Shown here piece by piece: positions 1 through 5,060 of a DNA stretch of 5,060 nt (positions are counted from its first letter, which is position 1; every line of letters starts with the position of its first letter). The notes beneath the pieces are model-generated. The model saw nothing but the letters and a program-made list of their open reading frames with translations, searched no databases and was not told the DNA's origin. Made by a program: the position numbers and the translations under genes. The stretch is from Cellvibrionaceae bacterium (lineage in GTDB: Bacteria > Pseudomonadota > Gammaproteobacteria > Pseudomonadales > Cellvibrionaceae). The DNA lies in assembly GCA_027012915.1 (NCBI GenBank), contig JALUYN010000705.1:1-5060 (forward strand). Direction: 5' to 3'.

Positions 1-150
1 ATCGTATTGGGTAGCGCCATCATGTTGAAAGATCCGATGTTCAGTGGGCTCGCCATCTCTTTGATCTTTGGCACCCTCGCTGCGACGGTGCTCACGTTGT
101 TGGTCGTGCCGTTACTGTTGTATTCATTGCTGCGGCGGAAAGCAATTTGA
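1..150 (+). CDS. RND-family efflux permease, C-terminal end (partial)
   Basis: Frame 1 is open from the window edge to a TGA at 148-150 and gives the last 49 residues of a protein that begins outside the window. The segment runs from LGSAIMLKDPMFSGLAIS through LIFGTLAATVLTLLVVPLL to a short basic tail ending RRKAI. The GLAISLIFGTLxxTxLTLxVxPLL pattern is typical of the final transmembrane helix of RND (AcrB-like) permeases. By family knowledge such proteins are proton-driven inner-membrane antiporters of about 1000-1050 residues that work as trimers with a periplasmic adaptor and an outer-membrane channel. Substrate cannot be told from this piece. The stop lies only about 10 bp before recognisable IS66 sequence, so the last few residues may have been replaced at that junction. 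No terminator is visible downstream. RND membership is quite sure; the subfamily is not. Confidence 0.85.
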   Translation: MVLGSAIMLKDPMFSGLAISLIFGTLAATVLTLLVVPLLLYSLLRRKAI

Positions 151-160
151 ATACATTCGG

Positions 161-326
161 ATGTTCTGTTGGACTGAATTGGGGGCCGAACATGTGGGCA
201 TAATCCAGAGTCTGATCAGTACCTGCAAGCTGCACGATATTAATCCGTATACGTACCTGGTGGATGTATTGCAACGCATCAGTATTCACCCGGCCAACAA
301 AATTGAAGAGTTGACGCCCCGACTCT
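161..326 (+). pseudogene. IS66-family transposase (TnpC) C-terminal remnant, broken at both ends
   Basis: In the frame starting at 161 about 56 codons read MFCWTELGAEHVGIIQSL, then a stretch with HDINPYTYLVDVLQR, ending in EELTPRLW. This matches the conserved C-terminal element of IS66-family TnpC transposases (the IS66 C-terminal Pfam domain), which normally follows the DDE domain and is followed by another 10-20 residues and the right terminal repeat. Everything upstream of the FCWTE motif is missing, including the catalytic domain, tnpA and tnpB. Similarity starts between about 151 and 161, just after the RND stop. On the right the reading frame is cut within the Trp codon of TPRLW (326-328), exactly where the GGGG end of the Tn3-family element begins. 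The frame continues into the element as nonsense to a stop at 488-490. It is a relic with no expected function, but it shows that an IS66 element was here before the Tn3-family one. Confidence 0.85.
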
Positions 327-410
327 GGGGTTCTAGGGGTTTTCCGTCCAAAAACGACAAAGTGCTCTGGAAGCCCCGCCATCTATGGCCTCCAGAGGGG
401 TATTACTTTT
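327..410 (+). repeat. Left terminal inverted repeat (84 bp)
   Basis: This 84-bp stretch matches the reverse complement of 3476-3559 at 82 of 84 positions. The mismatches are at element positions 13 (G at 339) and 46 (A at 372). Beyond 410 the ends diverge after a T run (four T here, six in the other copy). The outermost 18 bp look like a degenerate tandem repeat of GGGGTTCTA and GGGGTTTTC. The last 8 bp overlap the 3' end of the transposase gene, whose stop is at 403-405. Confidence 0.93.
365..397. repeat. Palindrome nested in the left terminal repeat
   Basis: Arms 365-375 (CTCTGGAAGCC) and 387-397 (GGCCTCCAGAG) pair at 10 of 11 positions around an 11-nt loop, with an A/C mismatch at 372 and 390. 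An inner palindrome GCCAT-CT-ATGGC lies at 378-389 when offset by one base and can form an alternative structure. On the - strand the hairpin begins 5 nt after the transposase stop and a T-rich stretch follows about 10 nt after it. It might slow or end transposase transcription, but the spacing is poor for a classical terminator. Confidence 0.75.
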
Positions 411-3400
411 CGCTGACGGGTAAATATCCCTCGATTGAGCACATCAGCTCCTCCAGATCTGGCAATTTTTCACCCAATTCGAAGTTGTAAGTCCCCTTGA
501 AGTTGATGTTATGCCAAGCCACAGGGGATGCCTGTTTGACGATTCCTGTTCGTTTGGTGTCTCCGTGGTATTCGAAGCTGGTCAGCAGCTGGCTGAGTAT
601 CCTGGAGTTGAAATAGATTATGGCATTGGTGACCAAACGAGCGCATTCGTTCCATAGCTGGATTTCTTCGTCTGAACTGCCTCGGAATTGATCGCCATTG
701 ATGTTACTCACGGCCCGGCGCAATTGGTGATAGGCCTCTCCACGGTTTAGTGCGCGCTGAACATAAGTTCGTAAGCTGGCATCATCGATGTAGCACAGTA
801 GATAGTTCGCTTTCACCAGGCGGTTGTATTCCGTCAGGGCTTCCAGTAACGGATGGTTGTGCTTGTAGCCCGAGAGCTTTCTTACCAATGTTGCTTGGGT
901 TGTTTTCCGCTGTTTAAGCGATACTGCAATGCGTTGAATGGTATCCCAGTGCTGTGCAATCCGATGCGTATTAATAGGCTTTTTCAAGCGCAGCTGTATT
1001 CTATGCTCTTTGTCTTCCTTGACATCAAACATGTCATTGATCACTTTACCAACCTGGGCATAGCGCGGGGCAAACTGGTATCCGAACAGATCCAGCAATG
1101 CGAAGTTCACATGGTTCACCCCATGGGTATCGGTCGAGAGCACCTCCGGAATGAGGTCTGATGTATTGCTCATCAGCAAATCGAAAATGTAGTGCGATTC
1201 ATGCTCGTTGGCGCCGATTACCCTCGCATTAATAGCAGCGTGATTGGCGATTAGGGTCATGGCAGAAACACCTTTTTGTGTGCCGAAGTACTTTGACGAG
1301 TAACGGGTTTTGAAGGTCTCGCGCCGGGCTTCGAACTTTTGGCCGTCGGCACTGGCGTGGATCACATCCTCCTGGATATTGTAGTAGCGGAAGATAGGTA
1401 GCTTTGCTGTCGCGTTATTGATGTTGTCGTTGGCAGCATTCAAGGTCTCCAAACGTAGATAGTTTGCCTGGATGGTGCTGAGCTGATCATAGGTACGATC
1501 AGAGATCTGCGCCATACCGTATATGCCTTGATTGGTGGCATTGCCGACCAGAATAGCCAACAGGTCATATTCATGCGCATGGCTTCTGGATTGAGAACCC
1601 AGCACATGTGCGAAGCAGTTAATGAACCCCGTGTCACGATCCACCATACGCAGTACATCCGCGACACCCGTTGTGGGGATTTGCTGGAAGAAGGGATTAT
1701 TGACCAGATGATGTTTGCTAGCTGAAGGTAAGCGCCAGAAGTGTCTACCCTGCGGATTACGCAAAATAATATTCCGGTTGTCTTCATGTTCAAGATATTC
1801 GCCAACTTCGTACAGGCGGGTTTCCAATTCAATGGCCATTTGCTTGATCAGTTTTTCAGGCTTCTCAGCCAAATTGGTCAGTTGGCTCTGTTGTAGCAGC
1901 GTATATTTGTGCTTTCGCCAATGTTCCCCGTCGATCAGATCAGCATCAAGCGCCCGGTATTTAATGACTTCAGGCAGTGTCAGCTGGCCATTCAGGCGAT
2001 CAGGAATCTGCTGATAAAGGAACCATTCATAGCGGTTTATCAATATCTTACCGTCCTGATCCAGCAGGAATTCGAGAGCCTTCTTGGAGAGCAGCCGAGT
2101 GTTGGCGGTTTGCAATTGGGCCTCGGTGCTGAGTTCGACTTGTGCTTTCGCTAAGGCTTCCGCTAAGTGCTGTGTGCCATTGCTGCCTTCGAAGCGCAGA
2201 CATCGAAACAATTCTCGCAGCAAGCCCTTGCGCAGACCGTCTTTATCTTCGAAGTACTGCCACATGGCATCATCGACTGAACGCCTCTGCTCATTCAGGA
2301 ACAGGCATATAGATTCCAGATCCTTTTTGTCTAGCAGGGTCAATGCTTTTTGTCTTACTGTCGCAAACGGCAGTTGCAGATCGATGTCGTCATCAATGAA
2401 TAGATGGAGCACTTCAGCCGCCTTGCTGATATTTTTGGCCGCTTTTTGCCAATCCTGATAAACCGCTTCCTGGGCATATTCCTTTGCCTTCTGCTTGGTC
2501 TGCCTAACATGATGCACAAAACCATCGGCAATACGTTCCAGTGCTTGCTGCCATCGGGATTGCAGATAGCACAATAAATACAGTCGTTGGTTACTTAAAG
2601 TTTGCCGTTTCAGTCTGGCGCCGTAGTAATCGACTTTCTCCGCCAGGTGTTGTTGATTTTTCTGTGACAGCGAAAGCATGCTCAAGAGCAGATCCACTTC
2701 TGGCATCCAATGCTGGATGTTACGATACACCGTCAATTCCTTTTCCAACTCAGTTCCGGTGAAGTTACGGGCCGATTGTCGCAACTGCCGAAACGGCAGC
2801 GGACCTTCGCCGTTTACGAGATCCGCCAGTGCATGCTTAAGATCTTGTGACATTGCACGCTCAAGGCGGTTGACCATGTCTTCCTGTTCATCTCCCACCA
2901 CTTGACTGATGATCTTTTGCAGCGTGCTGTAGGCAGGGATCGCTATCTTCTGTCTCGAACAATACTCAATGGCCGCATCGAAGAGGTGTCTTGGAGCCGT
3001 CCAGGCTCTGGCTTGCTGGGATAAGTAGGCGCTCAACGCAGCTCCGTGGTCTTTGGCATTCCAGCGCTGGTAGTTGCAGAGTTGGAAAATACGTTGGTAA
3101 ATCCGTTCGTTCTCTTTTGGCGTGAGATTAAAGGGTCTACAGCCCGGCCCTGGTAGAATGGTTTGATAAACGTATTTGAGATCCTGCTTGATCTGGTGGA
3201 AACCGGGATGAAGCACCACCGGCTTGGCCTTGAAATAGCCCAGCAGTACAACCAGCATATAGCGCTGACCCCGATGACGGAGGCTTTTAGCAATCGCCAG
3301 TTCCTTATCATTTAGCGAGAAAAAGAAGCGTTGGTCGGCAGTGGTGAAAGCGGGTGGTCCATAAAACTCATCTTGTTCTACCTCGGACAAGATCTGAACA

Positions 3401-3417
3401 CGTTCTTCGAATGCCAT
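403..3417 (-). CDS. tnpA: Tn3-family DDE transposase, full length
   Basis: The product has 1004 residues, within the usual 950-1010 of Tn3-family transposases. It binds the long terminal repeats and carries out replicative transposition through a cointegrate. The N-terminal part (about 5-170, starting MAFEERVQILSEVEQDEFYG) resembles the DUF4158 end-binding region of the family. The middle (about 170-580) is helical and rich in Lys and Gln. The catalytic region spans about 585-985. Likely active-site acids are D691 in the SADGQKF motif, D763 in STDTHGVN and E894 in LNRGEAYHQL; this assignment rests on motif resemblance and spacing. The C terminus has the conserved SPVAWHNINFKGTYNFE block (964-980). 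ATG at 3417 is preferred because an in-frame TAG lies four codons upstream (3429-3427), the next Met is residue 54, and a weak AGG (3428-3426) stands 8 nt before it. I see no frameshift or internal stop. No partner gene is present in the element, so resolution must come from elsewhere. I could not identify a convincing promoter. Confidence 0.95.
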   Translation of the reverse strand: MAFEERVQILSEVEQDEFYGPPAFTTADQRFFFSLNDKELAIAKSLRHRGQRYMLVVLLGYFKAKPVVLHPGFHQIKQDLKYVYQTILPGPGCRPFNLTPKENERIYQRIFQLCNYQRWNAKDHGAALSAYLSQQARAWTAPRHLFDAAIEYCSRQKIAIPAYSTLQKIISQVVGDEQEDMVNRLERAMSQDLKHALADLVNGEGPLPFRQLRQSARNFTGTELEKELTVYRNIQHWMPEVDLLLSMLSLSQKNQQHLAEKVDYYGARLKRQTLSNQRLYLLCYLQSRWQQALERIADGFVHHVRQTKQKAKEYAQEAVYQDWQKAAKNISKAAEVLHLFIDDDIDLQLPFATVRQKALTLLDKKDLESICLFLNEQRRSVDDAMWQYFEDKDGLRKGLLRELFRCLRFEGSNGTQHLAEALAKAQVELSTEAQLQTANTRLLSKKALEFLLDQDGKILINRYEWFLYQQIPDRLNGQLTLPEVIKYRALDADLIDGEHWRKHKYTLLQQSQLTNLAEKPEKLIKQMAIELETRLYEVGEYLEHEDNRNIILRNPQGRHFWRLPSASKHHLVNNPFFQQIPTTGVADVLRMVDRDTGFINCFAHVLGSQSRSHAHEYDLLAILVGNATNQGIYGMAQISDRTYDQLSTIQANYLRLETLNAANDNINNATAKLPIFRYYNIQEDVIHASADGQKFEARRETFKTRYSSKYFGTQKGVSAMTLIANHAAINARVIGANEHESHYIFDLLMSNTSDLIPEVLSTDTHGVNHVNFALLDLFGYQFAPRYAQVGKVINDMFDVKEDKEHRIQLRLKKPINTHRIAQHWDTIQRIAVSLKQRKTTQATLVRKLSGYKHNHPLLEALTEYNRLVKANYLLCYIDDASLRTYVQRALNRGEAYHQLRRAVSNINGDQFRGSSDEEIQLWNECARLVTNAIIYFNSRILSQLLTSFEYHGDTKRTGIVKQASPVAWHNINFKGTYNFELGEKLPDLEELMCSIEGYLPVSEK

Positions 3418-3488
3418 AGATTTAGCCTAAAAAGGCCAAATCTTACCCAATTAGAACCAAAATAGGGATATCGAAAAAAGTAATACCC

Positions 3489-3521
3489 CTCTGGAGGCCA
3501 TAGATGGCGGGGCCTCCAGAG
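3489..3521. repeat. Palindrome nested in the right terminal repeat, with outward GGAGG and ATG
   Basis: Arms 3489-3499 (CTCTGGAGGCC) and 3511-3521 (GGCCTCCAGAG) are perfectly complementary over 11 bp around an 11-nt loop. Read on the + strand, outward from the element, the left arm contains GGAGG at 3493-3497 and the loop contains ATG at 3504-3506, a 6-nt spacing that is ideal for translation initiation. In an outward transcript the ribosome-binding sequence would be locked in the stem. The structure is directly visible; any function is inference. Confidence 0.8.
3493..3506 (+). promoter_or_regulatory. Outward ribosome-binding site and start codon in the right terminal repeat
   Basis: GGAGG at 3493-3497, a 6-nt spacer and ATG at 3504-3506 point out of the element into the flanking DNA. 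The same arrangement occurs in the left repeat on the - strand (GGAGG 393-389, ATG 382-380). On the right the start is in frame with the PilZ-like remnant. It counts against a selected peptide that the only two differences between the repeats both change the encoded residue (P/L and I/T). Use of the start is unproven, and I see no good outward promoter. Confidence 0.45.
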
Positions 3522-3559
3522 CACTTTGTCGTTTTTGGACGGAAAATCCCTAGAACCCC

Positions 3560-3713
3560 TAGTTGCTTTGATGTACCAGGGAATGTTGCGGCTACTGCAC
3601 GGGGCGAGCGCGTCTATGGCCTCGAGTTTCAAGGACTGGATGAACTGCAAGGGTTGATCGTAAGTGCATTCATTAATGGTGAAATGGCGAAGATACACAA
3701 CGGCGGACACTAG
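3560..3713 (+). pseudogene. PilZ-domain-like protein, C-terminal remnant cut by the Tn3-family element
   Basis: Right after the element end, the frame from 3561 gives 50 codons to TAG at 3711-3713, beginning SCFDVPGNVAATARGERVYG and ending INGEMAKIHNGGH. The core, RVYGLEFQGLDELQGLIVSAFI, resembles the last strand and closing helix of PilZ domains, where a GxxF segment is followed by a helix ending near FIN. PilZ domains bind cyclic di-GMP, but the binding residues (RxxxR and D/NxSxxG) are N-terminal and would be in the lost part. The family call is moderate and rests on a short piece; another small regulatory domain is possible. The gene has lost its own start. A substitute start exists: ATG 3504 in the terminal repeat, with GGAGG 6 nt upstream, is in frame and would make a 69-residue chimera beginning MAGPPEHFVVFGRKIPRTP. 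It converges on rne, with 128 bp between their stops. Confidence 0.5.
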
Positions 3714-3760
3714 AGGGTTCCAGCTCTGTTCCAAACTTACTACTTCCCACTTTTCTTTAC

Positions 3761-3800
3761 TGTATAAACAACAAACCCCGGCACCAGTGCCAGGGTTTGT
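3761..3800 (-). terminator. Intrinsic terminator of the RNase E gene
   Basis: The arms ACAAACCC (3771-3778) and GGGTTTGT (3793-3800) pair perfectly. After one C/A mismatch, an inner GGCAC/GTGCC stem (3780-3784 with 3787-3791) closes on a tiny loop. On the - strand this GC-rich hairpin is followed by the T-rich TGTTTATACA. It lies about 41 bp after the rne stop, where a terminator is expected. The + strand side has no T run, so it is unlikely to serve the converging PilZ-like remnant. Confidence 0.8.
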
Positions 3801-3841
3801 CGTGGTTATCTGAGTGATTTGGGGACAAGGCCCTGGGCAAA

Positions 3842-5060
3842 CTACTCAGCACCTTCTGCGGCATTAGCCACTCGAGGATCATTCGCAGGACGCGGTAATT
3901 GGCGAGGATTGCGCGCAATCTGAGCTTCAGTGGCGGTATCCAGTGGCTCGCTAACAACCACTTCCATAACAACGTTCTCAATAACCAGATGTGCAACCGG
4001 TTTTGGAGTCACGCGAGGATCATTGGCTGGTCGGGCGTAACTTTTCTTGGGAGCTGCTTCTTCGGAAGTCTCCACAAGTTTGCTCGCAACTTCCTGTTTC
4101 TCAGCCTTGGGGGCAGGAGCTTCAGTTTTAACTTCTTCCACAGCTTCGGCTTTTGCTTCAGTTTTCTCTTCAGCAACAGGAGAGGCTTTTACTTCTGCCG
4201 ATACAGCTTTTACCTCTTCGATTTGAGCATTAGCTGCAACCGGTGCTTCCTGTGAATCAGCTTTAGCCGGCGCTTCTGCTTTAACAGGGGCAGGAGTTTG
4301 AGCTACCGCATCTTCTTTAGGCGCTGCATCGGGCTCTGACTTGATGTTCGCAGCGGGTGCGTTGCCAGCTTCTTTCTTAGGCGCTTCAGAACGATCTTGC
4401 TTATCAGCTTTTGGTTTACGCTCTTCGCGTGGCTTGCGATCAGCGCGCTCAGCAGGTTTTTTCTTACCTTCAGCGCGTTGCTTGGCTGGAGCCTGTTGCG
4501 CCTCTTTACTGTCGATAGCGTCATCAACCTGTTGATTCAGCTCCTGAACTTCCTTATCTACTGGCTTGCCGGAATCAGCAGACTCATCGCGACGACCACG
4601 ACGGCGCTGTTGCGGGCGGGCACGCTTGTTGGCAGGGCGCTTGTTCGGACGATCATTATTATCCCCGGCACTTTGAGCGTTATCGGCTTTCTCTACAGAC
4701 TGCTGATTTTGCTTGTCCTTTTTGGCTTCGTTACGACGATTAGCCTGTTTTTCGTTACGTGGCTTATCGTTACGAGGCTTTTCAGATTTATTGCGCTGTT
4801 GGTTGTCGCGCTTGTCCTGGCCTTCCTGTTGACGCCCACCTCGATTGTTATCGCGGTTATTGTCACGATTGTTGTCACGACGATTATTGCGATTACGGTT
4901 TTGGTTGTTATTACGTCCGCCACGCTTGCGGTTGTTGTTATTGCGCGGTTTCTCGGTCTTTTTAGGCTCTTCTTCCTGCTTTTCAGCGCCGCCAAACCAA
5001 GAACGAAACAGCTTGGTGAAGAAGCCTTCTTCCTTCGGCTCTGTCTTAGCTTCTTTCGCT
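3842..5060 (-). CDS. rne: Ribonuclease E, C-terminal scaffold region (partial, 5' end outside window)
   Basis: One frame on the - strand is open without interruption from 5059 to a TAG at 3844-3842, giving 405 residues and no start, so the gene continues past the window. RNase E is the essential endoribonuclease of mRNA decay and rRNA/tRNA processing. The catalytic half is not in view; this is the disordered half that organises the degradosome. In order it shows: an acidic lead-in; an amphipathic GFFTKLFRSWFGG segment (5026-4988) that fits the inner-membrane-anchoring helix; an Asn/Arg tract with three tandem DNNR units (4876-4841); further Arg/Lys-rich, probably RNA-binding stretches including RRRGRR (4606-4589); a KPREERKP motif (REER at 4429-4418); a long Ala/Glu/Lys/Pro-rich linker; and two copies of PANDPRV (4030-4010 and 3889-3869). 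REER and NDPR motifs are, from memory, described in Pseudomonas RNase E as partner-binding elements. A terminator follows. The identity is confident from composition, order of motifs and C-terminal NDPR block. Confidence 0.9.
   Translation of the reverse strand, partial: AKEAKTEPKEEGFFTKLFRSWFGGAEKQEEEPKKTEKPRNNNNRKRGGRNNNQNRNRNNRRDNNRDNNRDNNRGGRQQEGQDKRDNQQRNKSEKPRNDKPRNEKQANRRNEAKKDKQNQQSVEKADNAQSAGDNNDRPNKRPANKRARPQQRRRGRRDESADSGKPVDKEVQELNQQVDDAIDSKEAQQAPAKQRAEGKKKPAERADRKPREERKPKADKQDRSEAPKKEAGNAPAANIKSEPDAAPKEDAVAQTPAPVKAEAPAKADSQEAPVAANAQIEEVKAVSAEVKASPVAEEKTEAKAEAVEEVKTEAPAPKAEKQEVASKLVETSEEAAPKKSYARPANDPRVTPKPVAHLVIENVVMEVVVSEPLDTATEAQIARNPRQLPRPANDPRVANAAEGAE
3869..3889 (-). other. 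Second PANDPRV motif of RNase E
   Basis: This repeats PANDPRV 47 codons after the first copy, nine residues before the C terminus (NAAEGAE end). The two copies differ only at synonymous third positions, while the linker between them is a different, Val-rich sequence. This suggests either conservation of a short interaction motif or an old small duplication. Confidence 0.6.
4010..4030 (-). other. First PANDPRV motif of RNase E
   Basis: This encodes PANDPRV within the sequence KKSYARPANDPRVTPKPVAH. It is one of two copies in the C-terminal tail. NDPR-type motifs close many gammaproteobacterial RNase E proteins and, as I recall for Pseudomonas, contribute to recruiting a degradosome partner (PNPase). 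Partner binding here is inferred. Confidence 0.6.

Larger units (their letters stand above)
327..3559 (-). mobile_element. Tn3-family insertion sequence, transposase only, IS1071-like architecture
   Basis: The element is 3233 bp and is bounded by 84-bp inverted repeats that both begin GGGGTTCTAGGG, GGGG being the usual start of Tn3-family ends. It holds one gene, a full-length Tn3-family transposase that reads from the right end towards the left. The repeats leave about 58 bp before the transposase start, and the stop codon lies inside the left repeat. There is no room for a resolvase, a res site, a toxin-antitoxin pair or cargo. IS1071 has the same plan (about 3.2 kb, roughly 110-bp repeats, one transposase), but as I recall its terminal sequence differs, so I would not call this IS1071. 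The 5-bp flanks are ACTCT (322-326) and TAGTT (3560-3564); they do not match, so the usual target duplication is absent. The near-identical ends and the unbroken transposase suggest a recent and possibly still active element. Cointegrates would need host recombination to resolve. Confidence 0.9.
3476..3559 (-). repeat. Right terminal inverted repeat (84 bp)
   Basis: This is the partner of the left repeat, read on the - strand from GGGG at 3559-3556 inward. It carries A where the left copy has G at element position 13, and G where the left copy has A at position 46. That second change makes the internal hairpin perfect in this copy. Long Tn3-family ends normally contain the transposase contact sites. 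The transposase start codon lies about 58 bp further in. Confidence 0.93.

Noticed and set aside
92..382. A 96-codon - strand ORF beginning at the outward ATG of the left terminal repeat.
   Set aside because: After the repeat-encoded residues it runs antisense through the IS66 relic and the permease end with no recognisable protein. I treat it as a by-product of the outward start signal.
68..490. A 140-codon + strand ORF spanning the RND end, the IS66 relic and the left transposon end.
   Set aside because: Its first third is an out-of-frame shadow of the permease and its last third is terminal-repeat and antisense transposase sequence. Only the IS66 part (161-326) matches a protein family, so that alone was annotated.
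1440..1832. A 130-codon ORF on the transposase strand in another frame.
   Set aside because: It lies wholly inside tnpA, resembles nothing and has the Trp/Arg-rich look of a shifted frame.
3425..3436. A small GCCT-AAAA-AGGC hairpin over the weak tnpA ribosome-binding site.
   Set aside because: A 4-bp stem is too short and too likely by chance to be called regulatory.
3421..3480. A tnpA promoter between the right repeat and the start codon, such as TAAGAT at 3445-3440.
   Set aside because: A -10-like hexamer is present, but no acceptable -35 hexamer lies 16-18 bp upstream, so I could not support a promoter call.
3378..3734. A 118-codon - strand ORF through the PilZ-like remnant and the right terminal repeat into tnpA.
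   Set aside because: It is antisense to the remnant and merely reads through the repeat; it has no family signature and overlaps the tnpA start in another frame.
3899..4255. A Phe/Ser/Cys-rich 118-codon + strand ORF.
   Set aside because: It is antisense to the Ala/Glu/Lys-rich RNase E linker, whose codons produce Phe, Ser and Leu on the other strand. The continuous 405-residue rne frame explains the region.
4841..4876. Short tandem repeats that might suggest an array or satellite.
   Set aside because: They are repeated DNNR codons within the rne frame, with varied synonymous codons and no spacers; this is protein repeat structure, not CRISPR.

Overview
The window looks like a gammaproteobacterial chromosome. 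The two host genes at its edges are the 3' end of an RND efflux permease and the long scaffold half of RNase E with gammaproteobacterial features (amphipathic membrane helix, Arg/Asn-rich tracts, REER and NDPR motifs). I cannot name the genus.

Layout, left to right. The window opens on the last 49 codons of an RND-type inner-membrane efflux pump (1-150, + strand). About 10 bp later lies a headless and tailless remnant of an IS66-family transposase (about 161-326, + strand). That remnant is cut, inside a Trp codon, by a compact Tn3-family element (327-3559). The element is 3233 bp long and has 84-bp terminal inverted repeats that differ at two positions. Its only evident gene is a full-length 1004-residue DDE transposase on the - strand. 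There is no resolvase, no recognisable res site and no passenger gene, so its architecture is IS1071-like. To the right is the last 50 codons of a gene that looks like a PilZ-domain protein (3560-3713, + strand), beheaded by the right end of the element. It converges on the RNase E gene (3842 to beyond 5060, - strand), which ends in an intrinsic terminator at 3761-3800.

How it fits together. The element has no 5-bp target duplication, and a broken gene lies on each side. This is what intramolecular replicative transposition of a Tn3-type element would leave: an adjacent deletion running from the IS66 copy into the PilZ-like gene. The window is therefore best read as a deletion scar between an efflux locus and rne, with the responsible transposon still apparently intact.

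The least expected signal is inside the terminal repeats. Each contains a long hairpin whose stem holds a GGAGG ribosome-binding sequence and whose loop holds an ATG, both reading outward from the element. At the right end this start is in frame with the PilZ-like remnant and makes a 69-codon chimeric ORF. I see no defence system, CRISPR array, RNA gene or new multi-gene system here.
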